From a virus, in the IMG/VR virus record IMGVR_UViG_3300027833_000012, positions 1 to 48,256 of that record: 48,256 bases of DNA, one strand, 5' to 3'. A model generated the notes under the pieces. It was given only the letters and a program-made list of their open reading frames with translations. It did not search any database and was not told where the DNA came from. Below are positions 16,863 to 22,771 of this stretch, piece by piece; the stretch's first letter is position 1, and every line of letters begins with the position of its first letter. Made by a program: the position numbers and the translations under genes.

Positions 16863-16894
16863 CAAATATACTATTTTTTTTATAAAAAAACAAT
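16863..16894 (-). promoter_or_regulatory. Promoter for the M42 peptidase
   Basis: Minus strand: TTG, 20-bp A/T-only spacer, TATATTTG. Confidence 0.7.
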
Positions 16895-16897
16895 CTT

Positions 16898-18049
16898 TTA
16901 GAAAGGTAATTCTTCAACTTCCTTTGACCTATTATTATAAGCATCCGTTATAAACTCCGTATATTCAGCGTTGAATGATTCAATATTATTTCTAACATCA
17001 TTATATATGTTTTCTGGTACACTAGAATTATTAAACCCTTTAAATTGTCTTAAGACTAATTTTACCCCTTTATAACTATTAATACCAACTTCTAATGTAT
17101 AATCACCAATACTAAGTATTCCACTATTCCCACTATTAATATTTTCAATATATGAAGCAACACAATGAGCTTTTTGCATACCTTCTAATGCTAATCGTTT
17201 TGTGGTTTTAATAATTTCATAATTAAATACCTCAGCAAATTTTAAATAAATCTCAAGATTTTTAAGTTCTCGGTTATCATATGAAAAAACTATATTGGTG
17301 ATTTCTTTAGCATAATTATCATGCTCATTACGTAATCTTTTTATAGACCAAGAACAATTTACAACCTTACCTAAAGTCTTGGCCATCTTTAACGTATCAT
17401 AAAATAAATTATACTCCCCATCACTTATATAATGAAAATTTTCAATATTCTTATAATATGATGAATAATGATGAATATAAGTATAACTATAGTTATGTTT
17501 AGTCGATAACTTTTTTATAACGTTATTCGGTAATTTATAAATAAATTTTTTCATCTTAGTTCCAGAATATAATTTATTTTTAATTATAGTATTAAAAGAA
17601 AGTTTACGTAAATCACCCATATTACCATCATTACATATTTCCCATAGTGTTCTAACCCAACTAAACTTTTCTGTTAAGCATTTTAAAATGTCATCTCTAT
17701 AGTCATAACGTACTGTTGTATTTAAAGCATCAATAGTTAATAATCTAACCGTTTTACCATGAGCAAAATAAAATTTACCACCCTTATAAATTACATTACA
17801 TACACGTTTTTCAGATGAATACATTTTATTAACCTTACTAATACCGTATTTCTTAACTAGAAGTATAATATTAAAATCACCATTATCTTTCTCAAATAAT
17901 TTAATGTAGTATTTATGATAATCTTCTGGAACATTATTCATAAAGACCACCCTGGTAAAATATTTATTCTTCTTATATAACTCAACAAGGTTGGTTATAT
18001 TTTTATTCTCGTAATCCTTTACCATTGTAAACTTATCTCCAACTGCCAT
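16898..18049 (-). CDS. PcfJ-like protein
   Basis: 383 aa. The C-terminal third has the PcfJ pattern: ALEGMQKAHCVASYIENINSG, then a strand IGDYTLEVGI and LRQFKGFNN. PcfJ-like proteins occur on plasmids, phages and other mobile elements; biochemical function is unknown. The conserved His-Cys pair is intact. The N-terminal part is Tyr/Asn/Lys-rich and unrecognised. Transcribed from 18079-18110. Confidence 0.75.
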   Translation of the reverse strand: MAVGDKFTMVKDYENKNITNLVELYKKNKYFTRVVFMNNVPEDYHKYYIKLFEKDNGDFNIILLVKKYGISKVNKMYSSEKRVCNVIYKGGKFYFAHGKTVRLLTIDALNTTVRYDYRDDILKCLTEKFSWVRTLWEICNDGNMGDLRKLSFNTIIKNKLYSGTKMKKFIYKLPNNVIKKLSTKHNYSYTYIHHYSSYYKNIENFHYISDGEYNLFYDTLKMAKTLGKVVNCSWSIKRLRNEHDNYAKEITNIVFSYDNRELKNLEIYLKFAEVFNYEIIKTTKRLALEGMQKAHCVASYIENINSGNSGILSIGDYTLEVGINSYKGVKLVLRQFKGFNNSSVPENIYNDVRNNIESFNAEYTEFITDAYNNRSKEVEELPF

Positions 18050-18078
18050 ATCTTATTATTAATTTTTATTGTTCTACA

Positions 18079-18110
18079 CAAAGATATTAAAAATATTTCA
18101 TATAAACAAA
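18079..18110 (-). promoter_or_regulatory. Promoter for the PcfJ-like gene
   Basis: Minus strand: TTTG, 20-bp spacer, TATCTTTG; begins just where the terminator of the upstream tRNA array ends. Confidence 0.7.
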
Positions 18111-18133
18111 AAAAACCATAACTTTCGTTATGG
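18106..18133 (-). terminator. Terminator of the first tRNA array
   Basis: Minus strand: CCATAAC-GAAA-GTTATGG hairpin with a GNRA loop, followed by eight T. Lies just after the last tRNA-like gene (18140-18250). Confidence 0.85.
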
Positions 18134-18139
18134 CTTGTG

Positions 18140-18250
18140 TGGGGTGTGAGGGAATCGAACCACTCGTTTGTCAATTTTACAGATTGTTTTTTTTATGTTT
18201 GCTGCAATTATTCTTTACAGAATAAGTTTTTCCAACATTTTAAACACCCC
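18140..18250 (-). tRNA. tRNA-like gene with long insertion, anticodon uncertain (GUA?)
   Basis: About 110 nt. Perfect acceptor stem GGGGTGT/ACACCCC and a T loop TTCGATT, but the middle is much too long. It contains two separate hairpins whose loops both read CTGTAAA (TTATTC-TGTAAA-GAATAA and CAAT-CTGTAAA-ATTG). Either the first is a 6-nt anticodon loop followed by a long variable arm, or the second is the anticodon arm and the rest is inserted in the D region. Both readings give GUA (Tyr). Could be an unspliced, degenerate or specialised tRNA. Confidence 0.55.
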
Positions 18251-18259
18251 TTGTTATAG

Positions 18260-18330
18260 AGCACAATGTGAGAATCAAACTCCGTCTTCTACTTGGAAGG
18301 TAGACGCTTTATCATTAAGCTACATCATGC
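18260..18330 (-). tRNA. tRNA-G;ly(UCC)
   Basis: Call is tRNA-Gly(UCC). Acceptor GCATGAT/ATTGTGC, anticodon stem TCTAC/GTAGA with loop CTTCCAA (UCC), T loop TTTGATT instead of TTCGATT. CCA not encoded. Confidence 0.75.
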
Positions 18331-18409
18331 ATTGGTCTTTATGTAGGTGGTACCACCTTGTAGAGCCATAAAGAAACTTAACCTACTTTATCATATTGAA
18401 TTAATAAAA

Positions 18410-18661
18410 TTATTTATTTCTAAATTCTAACTCTTTTTTAATTTTTTCATATACTTCACAAGATTTTCTGTATTCCTGGATAAAAAAACCTCTTTCACAC
18501 CCTTTTAAAGGTAAATGTAACATACTACTATCAGAGAAGTTAATATCCTTTAACTTCTCTGATTTTATTTTTTTTAATTGTGTTTTATTAAATGTTGAAA
18601 TATCATTTAACTCAAAAGCTTCTAATAAATCATCTAAACTCATTTTACTGTAATTATTCAT
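18410..18661 (-). CDS. Hypothetical protein inside the tRNA array
   Basis: 83 aa, helical, charged, not recognised (MNNYSKMSLDDLLEAFELND start). It interrupts the tRNA array and has its own promoter at 18680-18711, so it is probably expressed separately. Confidence 0.6.
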   Translation of the reverse strand: MNNYSKMSLDDLLEAFELNDISTFNKTQLKKIKSEKLKDINFSDSSMLHLPLKGCERGFFIQEYRKSCEVYEKIKKELEFRNK

Positions 18662-18679
18662 ATCTTTATGTTTTAATTA

Positions 18680-18711
18680 CAAATATACAAATTAATTATC
18701 ATAATTACAAA
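18680..18711 (-). promoter_or_regulatory. Promoter inside the tRNA array
   Basis: Minus strand: TTTG, 20-bp spacer, TATATTTG; drives the 83-aa gene and the last two tRNA-like genes. Confidence 0.7.
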
Positions 18712-18717
18712 TTATTG

Positions 18718-18786
18718 AGCGAGAAATGGGACTCGAACCCACAACCTTCTGATTGGCCAGACGCTCTACCATTGAGCTATTCTCGC
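18718..18786 (-). tRNA. tRNA-like gene with shortened anticodon loop
   Basis: Good acceptor (GCGAGAA/TTCTCGC), D stem GCTC/GAGC and T loop TTCGAGT, but the anticodon arm is TCTG-GCCAAT-CAGA: a 6-nt loop with no U33. Compared with the near-twin at 18973-19044 (TCTGG-TTACCAA-TCAGA) three bases, TTA, are missing. Unlikely to read codons normally. Confidence 0.65.
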
Positions 18787-18835
18787 AATTTATAGTCTTT
18801 CCTATTGTCACCATTTGAAGGAGTGGGTTTCTCCT

Positions 18836-18912
18836 TGGAGCACACAGACGGGTTCGAACCGACAACCTCCGCATTACAAGTGCGGGACTACTTCCACATG
18901 AGCTTTGTGTGC
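18836..18912 (-). tRNA. tRNA-Thr(UGU)
   Basis: Acceptor GCACACA/TGTGTGC, anticodon stem CCGCA/TGCGG with loop CTTGTAA (UGU), T loop TTCGAAC. The gene encodes its CCA end (TCCA follows the acceptor), one of few here that does. Confidence 0.85.
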
Positions 18913-18972
18913 ATTTGTATGTCTTTACCTCAGTAACATACGTGAAAGATTTAATACTTCTTAACTACTCTG

Positions 18973-19044
18973 AGCGAGAAAGGAATTTCGAAATCCCGAC
19001 CTTCTGATTGGTAACCAGACGCTCTGCCTCTGAGCTATTCTCGC
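18973..19044 (-). tRNA. tRNA with ACC anticodon loop (Gly by position)
   Basis: Acceptor GCGAGAA/TTCTCGC, D stem GCTC/GAGC, anticodon stem TCTGG/TCAGA with loop TTACCAA. By position the anticodon is ACC, rare in bacteria for Gly. The T arm is palindromic (TTTCGAAA) with one mismatch. Near-identical body to 18718-18786. Confidence 0.65.
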
Positions 19045-19094
19045 ATTTCTAATTCTACGCTCGTCCAAAGGAGTCTATGAATTAGTAACAGTCT

Positions 19095-19730
19095 TCACTC
19101 CTTTTTCATTTTTCGACCCAATCTCCAGCCTTCTGGAATTAAATCGCCTTTATTTATTTTCTTACTTTCAACTTCATTGGTAATCCAACACTTACCGAAT
19201 TGAGAATTATTTGACCCAACATTTTTAGACTTCCTCATCTTCTTTTTAGTTTCCTCACTATGTAATTTACCTTTAAATGTTGCTAATCTACCTTTTAAAG
19301 CTTTTTTAACTTTTTCTTTATATTTTGGGTCTTTATGCAAATTTTTAGTTATTTCACTTTTAATTTTCCTACCTTCATCACTTTTCCAAAATATATTACC
19401 AGCTTCAGAACATTTTTTCTGATGTTCTTCATCCCTAAAACCACCTTGACCACCTACTCTTAGATTCATACAGTCAACCTTTGCAATCTCGTTAAGATTA
19501 ACTATTTCTTCTTCTCTAGATTTTAAAATTTCTCTAGTTTCACAATACTCAAGTATTTCACTAATGAAATTATCTTTTCCATGTTTTCTAATAGCTAATT
19601 TAATTCTATTTCCACTACCTAAATAACCATCATCTAAGTTATCTGTACTATGCATCCCTATATAATATTTACCACTTAATACGTTTGTGGTTTTATATAT
19701 GAAGTGATACTTTTTTTCTTTTCTTGCCAT
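19095..19730 (-). CDS. GIY-YIG homing endonuclease with NUMOD3 motifs (Seg type)
   Basis: 211 aa. FIYKTTNVLSGKYYIGMH is the GIY-YIG core in its I-Y-K/Y-I-G form, followed by GYLGSG, a conserved Arg region and IVNLNEI. The C-terminal half has NUMOD3-type DNA-binding repeats (HSEETKKKMRKSK and similar) and a tail GDLIPEGWRLGR typical of Seg endonucleases. It sits inside the tRNA array between tRNA genes, as Seg genes often do, and probably spreads itself among related phages. It does not interrupt a gene. Confidence 0.92.
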   Translation of the reverse strand: MARKEKKYHFIYKTTNVLSGKYYIGMHSTDNLDDGYLGSGNRIKLAIRKHGKDNFISEILEYCETREILKSREEEIVNLNEIAKVDCMNLRVGGQGGFRDEEHQKKCSEAGNIFWKSDEGRKIKSEITKNLHKDPKYKEKVKKALKGRLATFKGKLHSEETKKKMRKSKNVGSNNSQFGKCWITNEVESKKINKGDLIPEGWRLGRKMKKE

Positions 19731-19789
19731 ATCTATCTTTTACAATAAATATGCAGAAAAACGTTAAAAGTACAAAAACGTGTCTAAAG

Positions 19790-19871
19790 TGGGCCCAGAG
19801 GGATTCGAACCCCCAATGTCTTTCGACCACAGATTTACAATCTGCTGAGCGACCAGTTGCTCAATGAACCC
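19790..19871 (-). tRNA. tRNA-Tyr(GUA)
   Basis: Class II. Acceptor GGGTTCA/TGGGCCC, anticodon stem GCAGA/TCTGT with loop TTGTAAA (GUA), variable arm stem GTC-GAAA-GAC, T loop TTCGAAT, A73. Confidence 0.88.
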
Positions 19872-19882
19872 ATTTAATATTG

Positions 19883-19954
19883 AGCTGATATCCAAAATCG
19901 AATTGGAATTTCTACCATACCAAGGTAGCGTAATAGCCGTTATACTATACCAGC
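19883..19954 (-). tRNA. tRNA-Thr(GGU)
   Basis: Acceptor GCTGGTA/TATCAGC, anticodon stem CTACC/GGTAG with loop TTGGTAT (GGU). T loop TTCGATT. Confidence 0.82.
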
Positions 19955-19959
19955 ATTTG

Positions 19960-20030
19960 TACCCCCTAACGGTATTGAACCGATTTCCCCTATTTAAAAG
20001 ATAGGTGCTTCACCTTAAAGCTTAGAAGGC
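19960..20030 (-). tRNA. tRNA-Lys(UUU)
   Basis: Acceptor GCCTTCT/AGGGGGT (two wobbles), D stem GCTT/AAGC, anticodon stem CCTAT/ATAGG with loop CTTTTAA (UUU), T loop TTCAATA, A73. Confidence 0.82.
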
Positions 20031-20036
20031 GTATTG

Positions 20037-20124
20037 TCCGAGAGGTGGGACTCGAACCCACGGTGGAGTCATTAACTCGTCTGGTTAAAAGCCAGGACCG
20101 TTCGCCAACTACGGATACTCTCGG
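20037..20124 (-). tRNA. Class II tRNA with UUU anticodon loop
   Basis: 87 nt, acceptor CCGAGAG/CTCTCGG, A73, and a variable arm with stem GAGT/GACTC, the body plan of Leu/Ser/Tyr tRNAs. Yet the anticodon loop is CTTTTAA (stem CTGG/CCAG), which by position reads Lys codons. Body and anticodon disagree; identity cannot be assigned. Confidence 0.75.
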
Positions 20125-20130
20125 ATATTG

Positions 20131-20212
20131 TGGGTCCAGAGGGATTCGAACCCCCAACGCCTTTCGGCCACAAATTTACAGTCTGCTGAGCGACCAGTTG
20201 CTCAATGAACCC
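20131..20212 (-). tRNA. tRNA-Tyr(GUA), second copy
   Basis: Class II. Same acceptor and D arm as 19790-19871, loop CTGTAAA (GUA), variable arm GGCC-GAAA-GGC; several changes elsewhere, so an old duplicate. Confidence 0.87.
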
Positions 20213-20233
20213 ATTTATTTCACAAATTATTTG

Positions 20234-20304
20234 TCGATAGACCAGGAGTTAAACCTGGACCTACACCCCCAATGGATGTCGCACTGTCATTATACTATCT
20301 ATCG
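20234..20304 (-). tRNA. tRNA, anticodon unclear (UUG or UGG)
   Basis: Acceptor CGATAGA/TCTATCG, T arm CCAGG-TTTAACT-CCTGG, A73. Anticodon stem ACATC/GGTGT with loop CATTGGG: UUG by position but without U33, or UGG if the loop slips by one. The D loop lacks the usual GG. Confidence 0.6.
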
Positions 20305-20309
20305 AATTG

Positions 20310-20380
20310 TTACCCTCACGAGATTCGAACTCATACAACAAAAGTCAAAGTTTTGTATGCTACCATTACATCAGAGGGCA
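20310..20380 (-). tRNA. tRNA-Gln(UUG)
   Basis: Acceptor TGCCCTC/GAGGGTA, D stem ATGT/GCAT, anticodon stem CAAAA/TTTTG with loop CTTTGAC (UUG), T loop TTCGAAT; U1 as in bacterial tRNA-Gln. Confidence 0.87.
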
Positions 20381-20387
20381 AAATAGA

Positions 20388-20486
20388 GTAGAAAGGGGGA
20401 TTCGAACCCGTAGTTATATTGAGTACTCTTTAACTACACCCACTTGGAACCTCGATGTTCCCGTGCTATCATTACACTATTTCTAC
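20388..20486 (-). tRNA. Class II tRNA, CGA by position (Ser?)
   Basis: 99 nt. Acceptor GTAGAAA/TTTCTAC, D stem GTGT/GCAC, long variable arm (stem GTAGTTA/TAACTAC around GAGTACTC). The anticodon stem GGAAC/GTTCC closes a 6-nt loop ATCGAG; U33-CGA reads Ser UCG, with position 38 missing. Confidence 0.65.
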
Positions 20487-20491
20487 ATTTG

Positions 20492-20561
20492 TCTAATGGG
20501 ACAGATTCGAACTGTCGTACTTCAGATACCAAATCTGACATGACCCTGGCTTCGCCACTAG
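20492..20561 (-). tRNA. tRNA-Pro(UGG)-like
   Basis: Acceptor CTAGTGG/CCATTAG, anticodon stem TCAGA/TCTGA with loop TTTGGTA (UGG, but U37 where Pro tRNAs have G37), T arm GACAG-TTCGAAT-CTGTC. The D arm is poorly formed. Confidence 0.7.
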
Positions 20562-20620
20562 ATAATTTTAATTCTACGCTTAAACTTCAAGATTCCTATG
20601 AATTAATAACAGTCTACTAG

Positions 20621-20695
20621 TCGAATAGAGAGGACTCGAACCTCCATGATGTCCTAGTCCCAAACTAGGCGACTTACCAATTAGTCCACTACTCG
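20621..20695 (-). tRNA. tRNA-Pro(UGG)
   Basis: Acceptor CGAGTAG/CTATTCG, D stem GACT/AGTC, anticodon stem CCTAG/CTAGG with loop TTTGGGA (UGG with G37), T arm GGAGG/CCTCT. Confidence 0.87.
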
Positions 20696-20704
20696 AATTA
20701 TTTG

Positions 20705-20800
20705 TCGGGGGTATGGGATTCGAACCCATGGCAAATACGAACAGCGTACCCGCACTGGTTTCCAAGACCAGCCACTTCAACCTTACTCGTGCAACCCCCG
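20705..20800 (-). tRNA. Class II tRNA with UGG anticodon loop
   Basis: 95 nt. Acceptor CGGGGGT/ACCCCCG, A73, long variable region. Anticodon stem CTGGT/ACCAG with loop CTTGGAA: UGG (Pro) by position, though the body is Leu/Ser-like; GGA (Ser) would need a one-base slip. Confidence 0.72.
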
Positions 20801-20888
20801 ATAATTACACTTCCACGTCATTGGTATAGTGCGAACCCAATTGTTATTTTATTATTCCAATATGTCAATGAACTACTTATTATTAAAC

Positions 20889-20926
20889 GCAAAAAACCCA
20901 GTTAAAATTTTTATCTTAACTGGGCT
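20889..20926 (-). terminator. Rho-independent terminator
   Basis: Minus strand: CCCAGTTAA...TTAACTGGG stem with an A/T-rich loop, followed by six T. Ends the mini-transcript carrying the 35-aa gene. Confidence 0.85.
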
Positions 20927-20958
20927 TCTTTATCGTATTTTTTTTTGGTTTAAATGAA

Positions 20959-21066
20959 TTAACCAATTAATTCATCACTTCCTTTTTTATACAACTCACC
21001 CAGTCTGCTCGGCTTTTGGCCTTGCGGATACTGTTTCCCTTGATATGTCGTTGTATAATTTTTCAT
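20959..21066 (-). CDS. Small protein (35 aa) in its own transcript
   Basis: ATG at 21066, TAA at 20959; MKNYTTTYQGKQYPQGQKPS start, ending KKGSDELIG. It has a strong promoter (21112-21143) about 50 bases upstream and a strong terminator downstream. Its middle third is much richer in G+C than other genes here (CCGCAAGGCCAAAAGCCGAG), so the RNA itself may also be structured. No family recognised. Confidence 0.55.
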   Translation of the reverse strand: MKNYTTTYQGKQYPQGQKPSRLGELYKKGSDELIG

Positions 21067-21111
21067 CTTAATTTTTCTTTATGGGTTTATACCCTTTGTT
21101 AATATATATGA

Positions 21112-21143
21112 CAAAGATACTAAAAGTTATCTAATTTGTCAAG
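21112..21143 (-). promoter_or_regulatory. Strong promoter of the 35-aa mini-transcript
   Basis: Minus strand: TTGAC, 20 bases from TTG to the box, TATCTTTG. About 45 bp around it are nearly identical to the promoter at 35699-35730. Confidence 0.78.
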
Positions 21144-21206
21144 TTTTTTTTAATTTATTTTTTAATTTATTTATAATTCACTGACTATCAGTTTATTATA
21201 TCTTTG

Positions 21207-21280
21207 TAGCGAGAGTCGGATTCGAACCGACGACCTCCAGATTATGAGCCTGGCGAGCTGACCTACTGCTCTATCTCGCA
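21207..21280 (-). tRNA. tRNA-Met(CAU), U1-U72 mismatch
   Basis: TGCGAGA/TCTCGCT acceptor with six pairs and an unpaired U1-U72, D stem GAGC/GCTC, anticodon stem CCAGG/TCTGG with loop CTCATAA (CAU), T loop TTCGAAT, A73. The anticodon stem lacks the three G-C pairs of initiator tRNA. Could also be Ile2 read with lysidine. Confidence 0.85.
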
Positions 21281-21286
21281 ATTTAG

Positions 21287-21359
21287 TAGCGGGGGTAGGA
21301 TTCGAACCTACGACCTCCAGATTATGAGCCTGGCGAGCTAACCACTGCTCTACCCCGCA
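21287..21359 (-). tRNA. tRNA-Met(CAU), second copy
   Basis: TGCGGGG/CCCCGCT acceptor, again with unpaired U1-U72; same anticodon arm (CTCATAA) as the neighbour 7 bases away. Tandem duplicates that differ in the acceptor stem. Confidence 0.85.
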
Positions 21360-21365
21360 ATTTTG

Positions 21366-21539
21366 TTGCCACGATGGGAATCGAACCCACTGCCTCTTCC
21401 TCCAACGGAAGCGAGCTTTGTATTTTTAAAGTTAGCTAAATTCAATTTAGTGATTTGCAACTCACCTCGTTTAAAAACTAACAGTTACTGAATACTTTGC
21501 AATTATATTCAGAGAAATACCCCAATGCTCCACATGACG
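21366..21539 (-). tRNA. tRNA-like gene with about 110-nt insertion in the D loop
   Basis: The 3' part has a T arm GTGGG-TTCGATT-CCCAT and 3' acceptor strand CGTGGCA. The only upstream partner is CGTCATG about 170 nt away, giving six pairs and a C1-A72 mismatch. Next to it GAGC pairs with GCTC as the D stem, so the extra sequence sits in the D loop. The insert folds into hairpins, two with loops containing TTGCAAA. The anticodon arm is CTTCC-GTTGGA-GGAAG, a 6-nt loop reading UGG after U33. Could be intron-bearing, or part of the large RNA upstream. Confidence 0.55.
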
Positions 21540-21551
21540 AATTTATTTAGC

Positions 21552-21626
21552 AGTAATAATCAGACTCGAACTGATACCTTGACAACCCATGTCGCCCTAT
21601 GCTATGACACACAACACCCTATTACT
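21552..21626 (-). tRNA. tRNA-like cloverleaf, anticodon undetermined
   Basis: 74 nt with perfect acceptor AGTAATA/TATTACT, T arm ATCAG-TTCGAGT-CTGAT and G73. The central part (GACA-TGGGT-TGTC hairpin) does not make a normal anticodon arm, so it is a degenerate tRNA or a tRNA-like domain of the large RNA. Confidence 0.55.
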
Positions 21627-21740
21627 AGTTTAGACAGCGGAGGAACATTTTAATTAAAGACTCCGATAGTTCTTTGTTTGTCTCTTATCTTTAATGTAGG
21701 GTCCGAGGACCATCGACTAACATTTAAGACGTATTCTTAG

Positions 21741-21810
21741 TAGAGTATACGGATTTGATACCATATTTCCAACTTTAATAGGTTGGCGACTTACTTAGTC
21801 GAGTACTCTA
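21741..21810 (-). tRNA. tRNA-like cloverleaf with 8-nt anticodon loop
   Basis: 70 nt that fold as a full cloverleaf: acceptor TAGAGTA/TACTCTA (7 of 7), D stem GACT/AGTC with a 5-nt loop, anticodon stem CCAAC/GTTGG with 8-nt loop CTATTAAA, T stem TATGG/CCGTA with loop TATCAAAT. It lacks the TTCRA T-loop motif and the D-loop GG, so it is unlikely to be a working tRNA; more likely a tRNA-shaped domain. Confidence 0.5.
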
Positions 21811-22638
21811 TTTCTTAGCTTGAGTGTTAAGCTTTGATGTTACCATTTTTAACTGTTTCCAGTCTATCACACACCTTCAATTTCTATCTGGTAGATAACA
21901 TTAAGTTGACCTCAGAGTGGTCATTACTCTTTTACATATCCTTATATAAACACTTTCGACACCCAGTCTCCTTGCGAGAGTTAAAAGGGGCTAACCTTCT
22001 ACTTATGACATCTAATTGTTGTTTTAACTTCAACCTTGAGAGTATCCATTATCTATATATTACAACAGAATAACTTAATTTTCAAGATATGTCTATCAGA
22101 ACTTTTTCTTACCAATGTTAATTTTTTAAACAAAATTTTATCTTAATAAGTTCCCTCACAGTTCAGAGTGTGTCTGATAGTTGACATTCGTGCTACCTTT
22201 TGAGTAGTTTAGAATACGACACTCCGATGTAATGTTTTACCATCACGTCAATTAAATTACTTCAAACATACGTGAGCCCTACCGAAGTAGGTAACCCACA
22301 GTTATCCCATAACCTTTCATGATGATTTCAGCTTAATATTTTTTAAATCTTCAGCCGAAATCTAACTACTTATTTATTGATTATTTCTAATCTCAAACCT
22401 CTGAGTTAAAGGTTAAGTGACTCCTAACAGTGTTATCTCGTCACCCATCGTAGCTTGCTTACCTGGATTATAAGCTCCCTCCGAAGAGTTAGCCTTATAA
22501 CGCAATAACACATCCACACTAAGCTTCACGTATTATCACTTTATCCCATCACTGGTTTATCCTTTTGTTACCCGAAGGTAACTGGAGCATAAGCACCCCA
22601 ATATTTTCAATATTTTAATGAACTTTTTATTTCTCTTA

Positions 22639-22670
22639 CAAAGATACTAATTTTTTTATTAGTATGCAAG
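22639..22670 (-). promoter_or_regulatory. Promoter 1 of the large RNA/tRNA transcript
   Basis: Minus strand: TTG, 20-bp spacer, TATCTTTG, a few bases before the first structured part of the RNA. Confidence 0.75.
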
Positions 22671-22723
22671 TTTTTTTTAAACTTTTTTTTTGTAATTTAA
22701 ATAACCTTTTTTTATTTCTTTTA

Positions 22724-22755
22724 CAAAGATACTAAACTTTATCCGTTTTGTCAAG
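22724..22755 (-). promoter_or_regulatory. Promoter 2 of the large RNA/tRNA transcript
   Basis: Minus strand: TTGAC, 20 bases from TTG to the box, TATCTTTG. A second strong promoter 85 bp upstream of the first suggests high expression. Confidence 0.75.
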
Positions 22756-22771
22756 TTTTTTTTAAACTTTT

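Larger units (their letters stand above)
21541..22632 (-). ncRNA. Candidate giant structured non-coding RNA (GOLLD/ROOL-like class)
   Basis: About 1.1 kb with no credible ORF, between a tRNA array and two promoters (22639-22670, 22724-22755). Read on the minus strand it is packed with hairpins, several with UUCG loops: GTTACC-TTCG-GGTAAC (22567-22582), a long stem TTATAAG...CTTATAA with CTC-TTCG-GAG at its tip (22468-22500), GTGGG..CCTAC-TTCG-GTAGG..CTCAC (22272-22299). Also a 10-bp stem pairing 22324-22333 with 22353-22362, an 8-bp long-range pairing of 22093-22100 with 22173-22180, and TGACC/GGTCA (21907-21923). Two tRNA-like cloverleaves lie in its 3' part. Giant phage RNAs such as GOLLD and ROOL are known next to tRNAs; membership is inference. 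Confidence 0.65.

Noticed and set aside
18140-18250. Group I intron in a tRNA
   Set aside because: The insert is too short and no group I core elements were recognised.
20045-20386. 113-aa open frame on the plus strand
   Set aside because: It runs antisense through several clear tRNA genes and contains translated T-loop sequence, so it is a shadow.
21834-22073. 79-aa open frame on the plus strand in the large RNA region
   Set aside because: No A/T leader, no promoter, wrong strand, and it crosses several hairpins of the candidate RNA.
21541-22632. Ribosomal RNA, RNase P RNA or tmRNA
   Set aside because: No conserved core sequences of these RNAs were recognised and the hairpin pattern does not follow their layouts; a covariance search should confirm.
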